Assembly: GCA_051886675.1 (NCBI GenBank)
Contig: JBJEYH010000200.1
Coordinates: forward strand, 1 to 19,243
Length of the DNA: 19,243 bases
Direction: 5' to 3'
Origin: UBA11524 sp051886675
GTDB lineage: Bacteria; Bacillota; Clostridia; Christensenellales; Aristaeellaceae
The notes under the pieces were generated by a model, which was not told the origin of the DNA, searched no databases, and worked only from the letters and a program-made list of their open reading frames with translations. This document shows, piece by piece, positions 6,925 to 14,208 of the stretch. The stretch's first letter is position 1. Each line of letters starts with the position of its first letter. The position numbers and the translations under genes are program-made.

Positions 6925-8559
6925 TCAAACGGCCTCGGGGTCGGTGGTGAGGGATTCGATATCCACCACGCCCTGGGTAACGGTCACGCGGATGGCGCAG
7001 GCATCCGCATTGACCAGGTGCAGCCCCGCAAGGATCTGCTTGTGCCGTGTGGCGCTCAGGTCGAAGCTGCCGATCCAGTGCTCGTCCTGATAGACCTCGA
7101 TGGCGGAGGGCTCGGCGCTGAAGCAGTGGATCTCCAGCCCCGTGTGGATGGACACGTCGTACAGCGAGTAGCTGGCGAATTCGCCGGCGCTCAGGCGCAG
7201 GATGTACTGCGCCCATTCCCCGTCGAAGGTGAAGCGTCTGCCCCGGTCGGGGAAGCGGCGGTACAGCTGCATGCCGGTCTGCCGGCGGTAGGGGACGGCG
7301 GGCCACGCCGTGTCCAGATGCCGGAAGGATTGCCCCTGCCCCGGCAGGGCGTCGAAGTCCGCCCCCGCGATGACGCACCCGGGAATCCGGAACACATTGG
7401 CCCGGATGTTCCGGTTGATGACGCAGTTTTCCACGCGCAGGTTGTTCAGGAAGGCGGTGAGAATCTTCTGGGCCCTGGCGTAGGCGGGATGCGCGCCGCC
7501 CCGGGTGTAATACAGCAGCTGCTCCCAGCCGTCGGGGACGGTGATGGAACAGGGCGAGTTGGCGCATTCCATCTTCTTCCACGGCCACATGGTGATGCCG
7601 ATGTTCAGCTGCAGGGCCAGGGGCATCATGGCGGAGAACCACTCCATGGTATTCTCGCCGGTTTCGCCCAGCCACAGGGGGACGTTCAGCCGCTCGGACA
7701 CCTCGATGAACGGGCGGAAGGCATCCATGTCCGGCGCGCAGGCGTAGCGGTGGAAGGCGATGACCATCCGCGGGTCGTACACATGGGTGAAGATCGCCGT
7801 ATCCGACGCCCAGTGATGTCCCTCCAGCGCGACGATGTGCCGCTGATCATGCCGGCGGATGTGGGCGATGCACTGCTCGTAGAAGTCCGCCAGGCGGGGG
7901 AGGTACGCGTCCAGATCGGGCTCCCGCGGGGAGCCGGCGGGGCGGATGGGCTCGTTGAGCAGGTCGTATCCGCCCACGATCCACCGTTCGGCGTAGCGCT
8001 GGGCCAGCCGCTCCCACAGCGCCAGCCCCTTCTCGAACTGCTCCGGGTCGGCAAAGAGACGGCATACGTCGTCCACCGAATCGTCAATGTTGGCGCCGGT
8101 CTGTCCGCCGGGGGCGGCGTGCAGGTCGATGAACACGTACAGGCCGAATTCCTCGCACCAGTCGATCAGCCGGTCCAGCAGCTGGAAGCCCTCCTCCAGA
8201 AAGTGAATGCCCGGGCCCTCCTGCAGGAACAGCCGCGCGTTGATGGGTACCCGCAGCGAATTGTAGCCCATCTCGGCCATCAGGCGGATATCGCCCCGGG
8301 TGATATAGCTGTCCCGGTACTGCCGCCAGAACCGCTCGGCAAAGGCCTTGCCGGCCAGCTCCTCGATGACGGCCTCGATCCTGCGCGGCCTGTCGAAGCG
8401 GGGAATGTCTCCGGCGTTCCACATGTAGCCCTCGCACAGGAGCCAGTTGCCCAGCCCCCAGCCCACGAGCAGCACGTCCTCGCCGTCCTCGTTGACGATG
8501 CGCCGGCCGCGCACATCCAGGAAGCCCTTCACACGGCTCCTGCTGATGGCCTTCTTCAT
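6925..8559 (-). CDS. Glycoside hydrolase family 5 enzyme with C-terminal CBM-like domain, cytoplasmic
   Basis: This is a retaining beta-glycosidase of the GH5 (clan A) TIM-barrel fold, predicted to cleave beta-linked gluco- or manno-type saccharides. It has 544 residues. The catalytic domain covers about 10-375: N-terminal 'LLVGWGLGNWLL', 'YNSLRVPIN' near 99-107, the acid/base glutamate E203 in LLNEP, and the nucleophile E299 in WLGETGEN. Residues about 385-544 form a second, beta-rich region; GEWAQYILRLSAGEF at 447-461 resembles CBM6/CBM35-type sugar-binding modules. No signal peptide is visible, so the enzyme should act on imported oligosaccharides. The ATG at 8559 is preferred because GGGAGG lies about 11 bases upstream; an upstream in-frame ATG (8592) has none. 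It stands 124 bp after the GH2 gene, beyond a terminator, and is followed by lacI. The GH5 subfamily and substrate cannot be fixed from motifs. Confidence 0.88.
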   Translation of the reverse strand: MKKAISRSRVKGFLDVRGRRIVNEDGEDVLLVGWGLGNWLLCEGYMWNAGDIPRFDRPRRIEAVIEELAGKAFAERFWRQYRDSYITRGDIRLMAEMGYNSLRVPINARLFLQEGPGIHFLEEGFQLLDRLIDWCEEFGLYVFIDLHAAPGGQTGANIDDSVDDVCRLFADPEQFEKGLALWERLAQRYAERWIVGGYDLLNEPIRPAGSPREPDLDAYLPRLADFYEQCIAHIRRHDQRHIVALEGHHWASDTAIFTHVYDPRMVIAFHRYACAPDMDAFRPFIEVSERLNVPLWLGETGENTMEWFSAMMPLALQLNIGITMWPWKKMECANSPCSITVPDGWEQLLYYTRGGAHPAYARAQKILTAFLNNLRVENCVINRNIRANVFRIPGCVIAGADFDALPGQGQSFRHLDTAWPAVPYRRQTGMQLYRRFPDRGRRFTFDGEWAQYILRLSAGEFASYSLYDVSIHTGLEIHCFSAEPSAIEVYQDEHWIGSFDLSATRHKQILAGLHLVNADACAIRVTVTQGVVDIESLTTDPEAV

Positions 8560-8644
8560 CCTCGTTTCAACCTCCCTCTGTCCAGGCTGCAAGGCTTGAC
8601 AGATTTGATTCGCCGCGGAGGCGGGGAAACCCTTCCGCCGGGAG

Positions 8645-8676
8645 AAAAGGGGTATGCCGTTCCGGCGGCATACCCC
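8645..8676 (-). terminator. Rho-independent terminator after the GH2 gene
   Basis: An 11-bp perfect stem (arms 8649-8659 and 8666-8676, GGGGTATGCCG and its complement) with a 6-base loop begins 8 bases after the GH2 stop codon. On the minus strand it is followed by TTTTCTCC. It ends the transporter-GH88-GH2 operon, so the GH5-lacI pair downstream depends on read-through or on an unseen promoter in about 8560-8645. I see no good promoter there. Confidence 0.83.
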
Positions 8677-8683
8677 GGCGGGA

Positions 8684-10897
8684 TTACTTTTTGCAGGCGT
8701 TCAGGCGGCGGTTCAGCGCCAGCATCATTTCCCGGCGGCCGCCGTTGGAACGGCCCATGCTCAGCATCCGGCGCAGCGGCATCTGCGCGCAGGCCTGCAG
8801 CATGCCGGGATCCACCTCCTTGCCGAAGCGCTGAACCATCGCGTCCAGGAGGATCTGCCGGCCCTCGGGATTGTCGATGATCACGCCCACCCGGTCGCGG
8901 ATGGACAGATACCCTTCCGGCGCCTCGATCTCGAACCAGTTCAGCACGTCGCCCTTTTCCCGCATGATGTAGGCCTGATTCGGCTCCGCCACCCGGACGA
9001 TGCGCGACGTGTCCTCCCATGCCCCAGCCCGGGCGGTCAGCGTCACCTCGCCTGCCAGCGGCACCTCAAAGTAGAAGAAATGCACGTCGCTGCGCTGCGT
9101 ACCCAGGCTCCGGCCGTTGGCCAGCAGCTCCACCTCCGGCTGGTTGGAGTACACCGTGACCTTCGTCACGTCCTCGGCGCGCTCCACATACCGCTTGCCG
9201 CAGATGTGCACGAAGGGCTCGTCGCTGAGCCATGCCTTGTAGGCGTAGAAGGAATCCTTTTTGTACTGGCGGTCGAAGGTCACCAGACCCTTGTTGTTGC
9301 GGCCCTCGCAGCCGCCCTCGCTGCGGGCGTCGCAGCCGAAGTCGAACATGTTCCACACGTGGGTCGCCCAGATGTAGGGCCGGGTGTACAGCTGCTTGAT
9401 CAGCTCTTCGTGGTAGTGGGCCTGGTATTCCTCGGTGTAGTCGCCGCACTCGGGGGTGGAGGTGTGCCAGTCCAGGGCCTCGCAGCCGTACTCGCTCATG
9501 CCGATGGGTATATCCGGATGCACCTCGTGGAAATGATCCATCCAGGGGCCGTTCATGGAGGTGTCCCCGCCGTACCAGCCGAAGTACAGGTTGTAGCTGA
9601 TCACGTCCGGGATGCTGATGCACTTCGCGGTGATGGGGCACATGCTGACCGCCGCCAGCGTGGTCAGGCGGGTGGGATCCATCCGGTGCACCAGGTCGTT
9701 GAGCTGCACGTGATTGTCCAGCAGGTCGGGATCATCGGGATCGGCGGTGCGCATGGTGATCTCGTTGCTCAGGCCCCAGACCACGATGCAGGGATGGTTG
9801 TAGTTCTGCGTCACCAGCTCCCGCATCTGGGAGAAGGTGTTCTCCCGGCCGCCGGGCATGTGGGCCGAAATGTAGGGGATCTCCGCCCAGATGACCAGCC
9901 CCCGCTCGTCGCACAGGTCGTAGAAGACCTGGCTGTGCTGATAGTGGGCCAGGCGGATGGTGTTCGCGCCCACCTCGCAGATCAGGTCGACGTCCTCCCG
10001 GTGATGCTCGGGCCTGAGCGCGTTGCCGATGCCCGGGCGATCCTGATGCCGGCACACGCCCCGCAGCGGATAGGATTCCCCGTTGAGGAAGAAGCCCTTC
10101 TCCGGGTCGATGCGGAAGGTGCGGCACCCGAAGCGGATGCTGCGCGCATCCAGCACCGTGCCGCCGTCCATGAGCTCCGCGCGGCAGGTGTACAGGTGGG
10201 GATCCTTCCGCCCGTGCCACAGATGTACCTGCGCAATGGTCAGCACGGCCCGGCCCTCGCCCGCGGGCACGATGGCCGATGCCACCGGCGCGCCCTCGTC
10301 CAGCAGAGTGACGGACAGGGTCTCGCCGCCCGTCAGCCCGGTCAGGGACGCGACGACCTCCACCTCGGCGTTTTCGCCCTGCACGGTGGGGGTGATGCGC
10401 AGCCCGGGCGTGCCGTTCTCCAGCAGCTCAAAGTGCCGCGCGGGTACGCCGATGACGTATACGTCCCGGTACAGGCCGCCGTAGAAGGTGAAGTCCGCGT
10501 TCTGCGGATACACCCGGTCGTTGGCGGAATTGTCCACCGCCACCACGATGACGTTCTCATCCCCCAGGAAGGGGGTGATCTCCACCCGGAACAGGCTGTA
10601 GCCGCCGTCGTGATGCCCGGCGTGACAGCCGTTCACATACACGTCGGCGGAGGCGTTGGCCGCCTCGAACTCCAGGTACAGCTGCTCGCCGTCGGGCAGC
10701 TCGTCCCGGGTGAGGGTCCTGGTGTAGTAGCAGGTGCCGCGGTGGTAGTCGTTGCCGCCGTCCTGACCGTCCACGCCGTTCCAGGTGTGGGGAAGCTCGA
10801 CGGTCTCCCAGTCCCCGGCGGCCACGGGCAGATGCTCCGGCGTGATCAGCCCGGCGTCCTTAGTGAAGCGCCAGGCGGCGTTGATGTTTTTCTTCAT
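8684..10897 (-). CDS. Glycoside hydrolase family 2 enzyme (beta-galactosidase/beta-glucuronidase-like) with helical C-terminal tail
   Basis: This is a retaining exo-beta-glycosidase of GH2, predicted cytoplasmic. It has 737 residues. A sugar-binding jelly-roll covers about 1-150 (WETVELPHTWN, DGGYSLFRVEIT, FYGGLYRDVYV), an immunoglobulin-like domain about 160-265, and the TIM barrel about 266-560, with KGFFLNGESYPLRGVCRHQD at its start, acid/base E379 in WGLSNE and nucleophile E469 in GMSEYG. WNMFDF at 515-520 and NKGLVTFDR at 535-543 are standard GH2 landmarks. A further beta domain follows (about 570-640), and residues about 655-737 form an unusual helical tail. No signal peptide is seen. 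The ribosome site GAGG lies 6 bases before the ATG at 10897. It is the last gene of its operon, preceded by GH88. Motifs do not separate beta-galactosidase from beta-glucuronidase or related specificities. Confidence 0.92.
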   Translation of the reverse strand: MKKNINAAWRFTKDAGLITPEHLPVAAGDWETVELPHTWNGVDGQDGGNDYHRGTCYYTRTLTRDELPDGEQLYLEFEAANASADVYVNGCHAGHHDGGYSLFRVEITPFLGDENVIVVAVDNSANDRVYPQNADFTFYGGLYRDVYVIGVPARHFELLENGTPGLRITPTVQGENAEVEVVASLTGLTGGETLSVTLLDEGAPVASAIVPAGEGRAVLTIAQVHLWHGRKDPHLYTCRAELMDGGTVLDARSIRFGCRTFRIDPEKGFFLNGESYPLRGVCRHQDRPGIGNALRPEHHREDVDLICEVGANTIRLAHYQHSQVFYDLCDERGLVIWAEIPYISAHMPGGRENTFSQMRELVTQNYNHPCIVVWGLSNEITMRTADPDDPDLLDNHVQLNDLVHRMDPTRLTTLAAVSMCPITAKCISIPDVISYNLYFGWYGGDTSMNGPWMDHFHEVHPDIPIGMSEYGCEALDWHTSTPECGDYTEEYQAHYHEELIKQLYTRPYIWATHVWNMFDFGCDARSEGGCEGRNNKGLVTFDRQYKKDSFYAYKAWLSDEPFVHICGKRYVERAEDVTKVTVYSNQPEVELLANGRSLGTQRSDVHFFYFEVPLAGEVTLTARAGAWEDTSRIVRVAEPNQAYIMREKGDVLNWFEIEAPEGYLSIRDRVGVIIDNPEGRQILLDAMVQRFGKEVDPGMLQACAQMPLRRMLSMGRSNGGRREMMLALNRRLNACKK

Positions 10898-10924
10898 ATT
10901 ATACCTCGTTTGTTCATGACGAAT

Positions 10925-10951
10925 GGGGCCGCAGCGGTCGGCTGCGGCCCC
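10925..10951 (-). repeat. Intercistronic hairpin between GH88 and GH2, no U-tract
   Basis: A perfect 11-bp GC-rich stem (arms 10925-10935 and 10941-10951, GGGGCCGCAGC and its complement) with a 5-base loop lies in the 65-bp gap between the GH88 stop and the GH2 start. On the minus strand it is followed by ATTCGTCATG, with no U-run, so it is probably not a terminator. An mRNA-stability or processing role is more likely. Confidence 0.7.
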
Positions 10952-10962
10952 GGAAGACTTGC

Positions 10963-12108
10963 TTACCTGTTGGGATACCAGAAGAGCAGCTTCTGGCCGC
11001 GCAGCATGTTGATCGCTTCCACAAAGTAGTAGTCAGCGTAGTTCATGGTCATGTGACGGCCGGGAATGTCGTGGTAGGCGCTGGTGCAGCGCTGCAGCAG
11101 CGCGGGATCGTTCAGCTCCCAGTTGATGTCCTCACGCTCCATGGCGCGCAGCATCTTCACCGCCACGTCGTAGTAGGTGACGGCCTCCAGCTCGGGCAGC
11201 TGCTGCGAGAGCACCAGCAGACCCGCCGCCGCCACCGTACCCGCGGTATCATCCTTCAGCACGGGCTCGGCCGGCTGGCGGAAGTCGCAGCGGGGGATGT
11301 AGTCGTCGGTGATCTGGGAGATGAAGTAGTTGGCCACCCGCTTGGCGGTGTCCAGGTACTCCTGCTTGCCGGTGTGCAGGTAGCTCAGCGTGAAGCCGTA
11401 CAGCGCCCAGGCCTGGCCGCGGCTCCAGCTGGAGCCGGATTCGTAGCCCTGGCCGCCGGGGTTGTCCAGCACCTCGCCGGTCTCCGCGTCGAAGATGATG
11501 ATGTGGTTGCAGCTGCCGTCCGGCCGGACAAACACCTGCATGGCGGTATCGGCATGCTTCATGGCGATCAGGCGGAAGCGCGGATCCCCGCTCACCTCGC
11601 TGGCCCAGTAGAGCAGCGGCAGGTTCATCATGCAGTCCACGATTGCCCAGCCCTGACGGCCCTCGCCGTTCCAGGCGCGGATGAACCCATTGGGATTGTA
11701 GCGGCAGGCCAGATGCTGCGCGGCCTTCATGGTGCGGGCGTAGCTGTCGCGGTTGCCCTCCAGGGCGTAGCGCACGCCCGACTGGATCAGCCACATGAAG
11801 CCCACGTCATGGCTCAGCACCTCGAAGTCCAGCAGGTTGACGTCCAGCATCTTTTCCGCGCGGATGGCTTCCTCCCGGTACAGCTCGTCCTTGGTGGCCA
11901 GGTACATCTGCCACATGGTCGCCGGCCAGAAGCCGTTGGTCCACCAGTGAATGTGGATGGGCTTCCACTGGCCGTTCTCCGTGGAGTAGGGGATGTAGTC
12001 CACCTCGCGGGCCTTGCCCACGGCATAGGTCATCTTGGCGTGCAGCTTGGCAGCCACGTCCTCCAGCCAGGCCTTGTCGGGGAAACGTTCCACAATGTCA
12101 ATGCTCAT
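10963..12108 (-). CDS. Glycoside hydrolase family 88 unsaturated glucuronyl hydrolase
   Basis: This enzyme is predicted to remove the 4,5-unsaturated uronic acid that polysaccharide lyases leave at the non-reducing end of oligosaccharides, by hydration of its enol ether, in the cytoplasm. It has 381 residues, close to the roughly 377 of the well-studied Bacillus enzyme. It is an alpha/alpha-barrel with the two key aspartates visible: D101 in SHDVGFMW and D158 in IVDCMMNLPLLYWA, which correspond to Asp88 and Asp149 of that enzyme. Other GH88 landmarks are HWWTNGFWPATMWQMY at 54-69 and SGSSWSRGQAWALYGF at 224-239. No signal peptide is present. It lies 54 bp after the LplC-type permease and 65 bp before GH2, in the same operon as the importer. 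GH105 (unsaturated rhamnogalacturonyl hydrolase) is related, but the motifs fit GH88 better. Confidence 0.92.
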   Translation of the reverse strand: MSIDIVERFPDKAWLEDVAAKLHAKMTYAVGKAREVDYIPYSTENGQWKPIHIHWWTNGFWPATMWQMYLATKDELYREEAIRAEKMLDVNLLDFEVLSHDVGFMWLIQSGVRYALEGNRDSYARTMKAAQHLACRYNPNGFIRAWNGEGRQGWAIVDCMMNLPLLYWASEVSGDPRFRLIAMKHADTAMQVFVRPDGSCNHIIIFDAETGEVLDNPGGQGYESGSSWSRGQAWALYGFTLSYLHTGKQEYLDTAKRVANYFISQITDDYIPRCDFRQPAEPVLKDDTAGTVAAAGLLVLSQQLPELEAVTYYDVAVKMLRAMEREDINWELNDPALLQRCTSAYHDIPGRHMTMNYADYYFVEAINMLRGQKLLFWYPNR

Positions 12109-12162
12109 GATGGGAAAACCTCGCCTTTCATCAGTGTGTGATCTCTGGTGCGGAAAACGGGA

Positions 12163-13077
12163 TCAGCCCTTCACGGCGCCGATCATGACGCCCTTGACGA
12201 AGTACTTCTGCAGGAAGGGATAGATGCACAGCACGGGCACCGTGGTCAGCACGATGGTGGAGTACTTGATGGTCTCCGCGAAATCGTCGACCCTGTCGGT
12301 CTCGCTGCCGGAGGAGTTGAGCAGGTCGGAGTTGGCGATCAGGATGGAGCGCATGATGTTCTGGATGGGCAGCTTGTTGTTGTCCTGCAGGTAGATGCTG
12401 GCCGGGAACCAGGCGTTCCAGTGGCCCACGCCGTAGTACAGCAGCAGCACGGCGATGGTGGGCATGATCAGCGGCAGGGTGATCCGGAAGACGATGATCA
12501 GGTCGTTGGCGCCGTCGAGGTAGGCGGATTCGGTCAGGCTCTCGGGCACCGCCTGAATGGCCGTGCGGCAGATGATGCAGTTGTACACGCTGATGGCGCC
12601 TGGCAGAATCAGCGACCAGAGCGTATTGTACAGCCCCAGGTCACGGATGTTCAGGAAGATGGGGATCATGCCGCCGCTGAAGAACATGGTGAACATGATC
12701 AGGAACTGGATGATGGGCTTGAGCATAACGTCCTTGGACGCCAGGAAATAGCCGGTGAACAGCGTCAGCAGGATGTTGATGGGCAGGGATACGCCCAGCA
12801 CGATCAGGATGTTCTTGTAGCCGCTGAGCAGCAGCGGATGGGTGAAGGCCATGCGATAGGCGCTGGCGGTGAACATGTGCGGCCAGAACAGCACGCCCTG
12901 GTGCGCCGACAGATAGGACGTGGAGGTAAAGGACGCGCACAGGCAGTACCACATGGGATACAGCGTCACGAAGCACAGCGCGATCAGGACGATCGTGTTC
13001 ACCACGTCGAAGATGCGGCTGCCCATGGAGGCCTTGATGTGGTTGGAAGGATCCACATAGGTATCTTTTTTAGCCAT
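12163..13077 (-). CDS. Carbohydrate ABC transporter permease, LplC/YtcP type (CUT1, MalG-like)
   Basis: This is the second membrane subunit of a CUT1 oligosaccharide importer. It has 304 residues from the chosen start, with about six membrane segments. The EAA loop at about 183-204 reads ESAYLDGANDLIIVFRITLP, and the LplC-type C-terminus KYFVKGVMIGAVKG is present. In-frame ATGs also occur at 13083 and 13086, but the GGAGG site abuts them and sits about 9 bases before the ATG at 13077, which is therefore preferred. It starts 16 bp after the stop of the LplB-type permease. B. subtilis relatives (YteP-YtcP with YtcQ) import unsaturated pectin-derived saccharides, which fits the GH88 gene next door. 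No ATPase is encoded beside it, as is usual in this family, which shares an MsmX-type ATPase. Confidence 0.93.
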   Translation of the reverse strand: MAKKDTYVDPSNHIKASMGSRIFDVVNTIVLIALCFVTLYPMWYCLCASFTSTSYLSAHQGVLFWPHMFTASAYRMAFTHPLLLSGYKNILIVLGVSLPINILLTLFTGYFLASKDVMLKPIIQFLIMFTMFFSGGMIPIFLNIRDLGLYNTLWSLILPGAISVYNCIICRTAIQAVPESLTESAYLDGANDLIIVFRITLPLIMPTIAVLLLYYGVGHWNAWFPASIYLQDNNKLPIQNIMRSILIANSDLLNSSGSETDRVDDFAETIKYSTIVLTTVPVLCIYPFLQKYFVKGVMIGAVKG

Positions 13078-13093
13078 TGTCATCATCCTCCGA

Positions 13094-14050
13094 TCAGAAC
13101 AGGCTGGAGTCCGTCAGCTTGCTGCTGAGCAGGTTGGTCATCAGCAGGAAGCAAACGTTGACCAGCGTATTGAACAGGCTGACAGCGGTGGACAGCGAGT
13201 ACTGGGGCTGACCGGTCGTGGAGCCCAGGGAGATGCGGTAGGTGTAGGTCGAGAACACGTCCGCCACCTCATAGGTCGTGGGCTGGTACAGCAGCAGGAT
13301 CTTCTCGTAGCCAACGTTGAGGATGTTGCCCATGCGCAGGATGAACAGAATGGTGATGGTGGGCAGCAGGCCCGGCAGGGTGACGTGCAGCACCTGCTGG
13401 AAGCGGTTCGCGCCATCGATGCGGGCGGCCTCGTACTGCTCCTGGTCGATGCCCGACAGCGCCGCCAGGTAGATGATGGAGTTCCAGCCGATGCCCTGCC
13501 AGATATCGGACAGGACGTAAATCAGCCGGAAGTACTTGGGATCCTGCAGCCAGTTCTGCTTTGTTCCCCCGAAGAAGGCCACGATATCGGAGAACAGGCC
13601 GTTCTGCTGGCAGTAGATCTTGATCAGCGAGCAGAGCACCACCAGGGAGATGAAGTAGGGCATATAGGTGATGGTCTGCACGGTGCGCTTGAACTTGCTG
13701 TTGTGCACCTCGTTGAGCAGCAGCGCCAGGAGGATGGGCGCGGGAAAGCCGAACAGGATCGTCAGGCCGGAAATGGTGAACGTATTGCGCAGCAGGCGGA
13801 AGAAATAGGGATCCTTGAAGAAATTCTCGAACCAGAACAGGCCGACCCAGGGACTCTTCTCGATGCCGCGGGCCACCTTGTAGTTCTTGAAGGCGATGAT
13901 GATGCCGTACATGGGCTTGTAGCAGAACAGCGCCAGATACACCAGCACCGGCAGGATCATCAGATACTTGTACTTGTTGTGGCTGAAGTCGCGGATGATC
14001 CGCTTCCCGAGCGACTGATTCTTGTACTGGACGACAGCTTTCTGGGCCAT
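13094..14050 (-). CDS. Carbohydrate ABC transporter permease, LplB/YteP type (CUT1, MalF-like)
   Basis: This is the first membrane subunit of the CUT1 importer. It has 318 residues: a short basic N-terminus, a first helix near 29-44 (YLMILPVLVYLALFCYKPMYG region), the LplB-type motif 'IIIAFKNYKVARGI', about five further helices, and the EAA loop at about 204-230 (EQYEAARIDGANRFQQV). The frame is open upstream to 14137, but the AAGGAGGG site 8-9 bases before the ATG at 14050 decides the start. It is separated from the solute-binding-protein gene by 158 bp holding a terminator-like hairpin, and precedes the LplC-type partner by 16 bp. Length and motifs match the family closely. Confidence 0.93.
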   Translation of the reverse strand: MAQKAVVQYKNQSLGKRIIRDFSHNKYKYLMILPVLVYLALFCYKPMYGIIIAFKNYKVARGIEKSPWVGLFWFENFFKDPYFFRLLRNTFTISGLTILFGFPAPILLALLLNEVHNSKFKRTVQTITYMPYFISLVVLCSLIKIYCQQNGLFSDIVAFFGGTKQNWLQDPKYFRLIYVLSDIWQGIGWNSIIYLAALSGIDQEQYEAARIDGANRFQQVLHVTLPGLLPTITILFILRMGNILNVGYEKILLLYQPTTYEVADVFSTYTYRISLGSTTGQPQYSLSTAVSLFNTLVNVCFLLMTNLLSSKLTDSSLF

Positions 14051-14095
14051 TGCAGCACCCTCCTTGTACATTGGATTGGACAACGCGGAATGGAG

Positions 14096-14130
14096 AAAAG
14101 GCGGAGGAGCGATTCCTCGCATCCTCCGCC
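14096..14130 (-). terminator. Terminator-like attenuator between the solute-binding-protein gene and the permeases
   Basis: Arms 14100-14108 and 14122-14130 (GGCGGAGGA and its complement) form a 9-bp stem that continues, after one bulged base, into GCGA/TCGC around a TTCC loop. On the minus strand it is followed by TTTTCTCC. It lies about 80 bases after the solute-binding-protein stop and 50 bases before the permease start. No promoter is apparent beyond it, so it should be a partial terminator that lowers permease and enzyme expression relative to the binding protein. Confidence 0.78.
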
Positions 14131-14208
14131 GCTCCATTTATCCGGAAGAGGCTGGATGTTCATGCATCTGACAGCACAGCCATCCGTTTTCCGTGGAGAT
14201 TGGTGCGA

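Noticed and set aside
5914..8880. 988-residue plus-strand open frame antisense to lacI and GH5
   Set aside because: It lies opposite two genes with clear catalytic and DNA-binding motifs, is rich in H/G/V/P/A without domain signals, and has no ribosome site. Long antisense frames are expected in GC-rich DNA.
8654..11029. 791-residue plus-strand open frame antisense to GH2
   Set aside because: It mirrors the GH2 gene and has no ribosome site or family motif.
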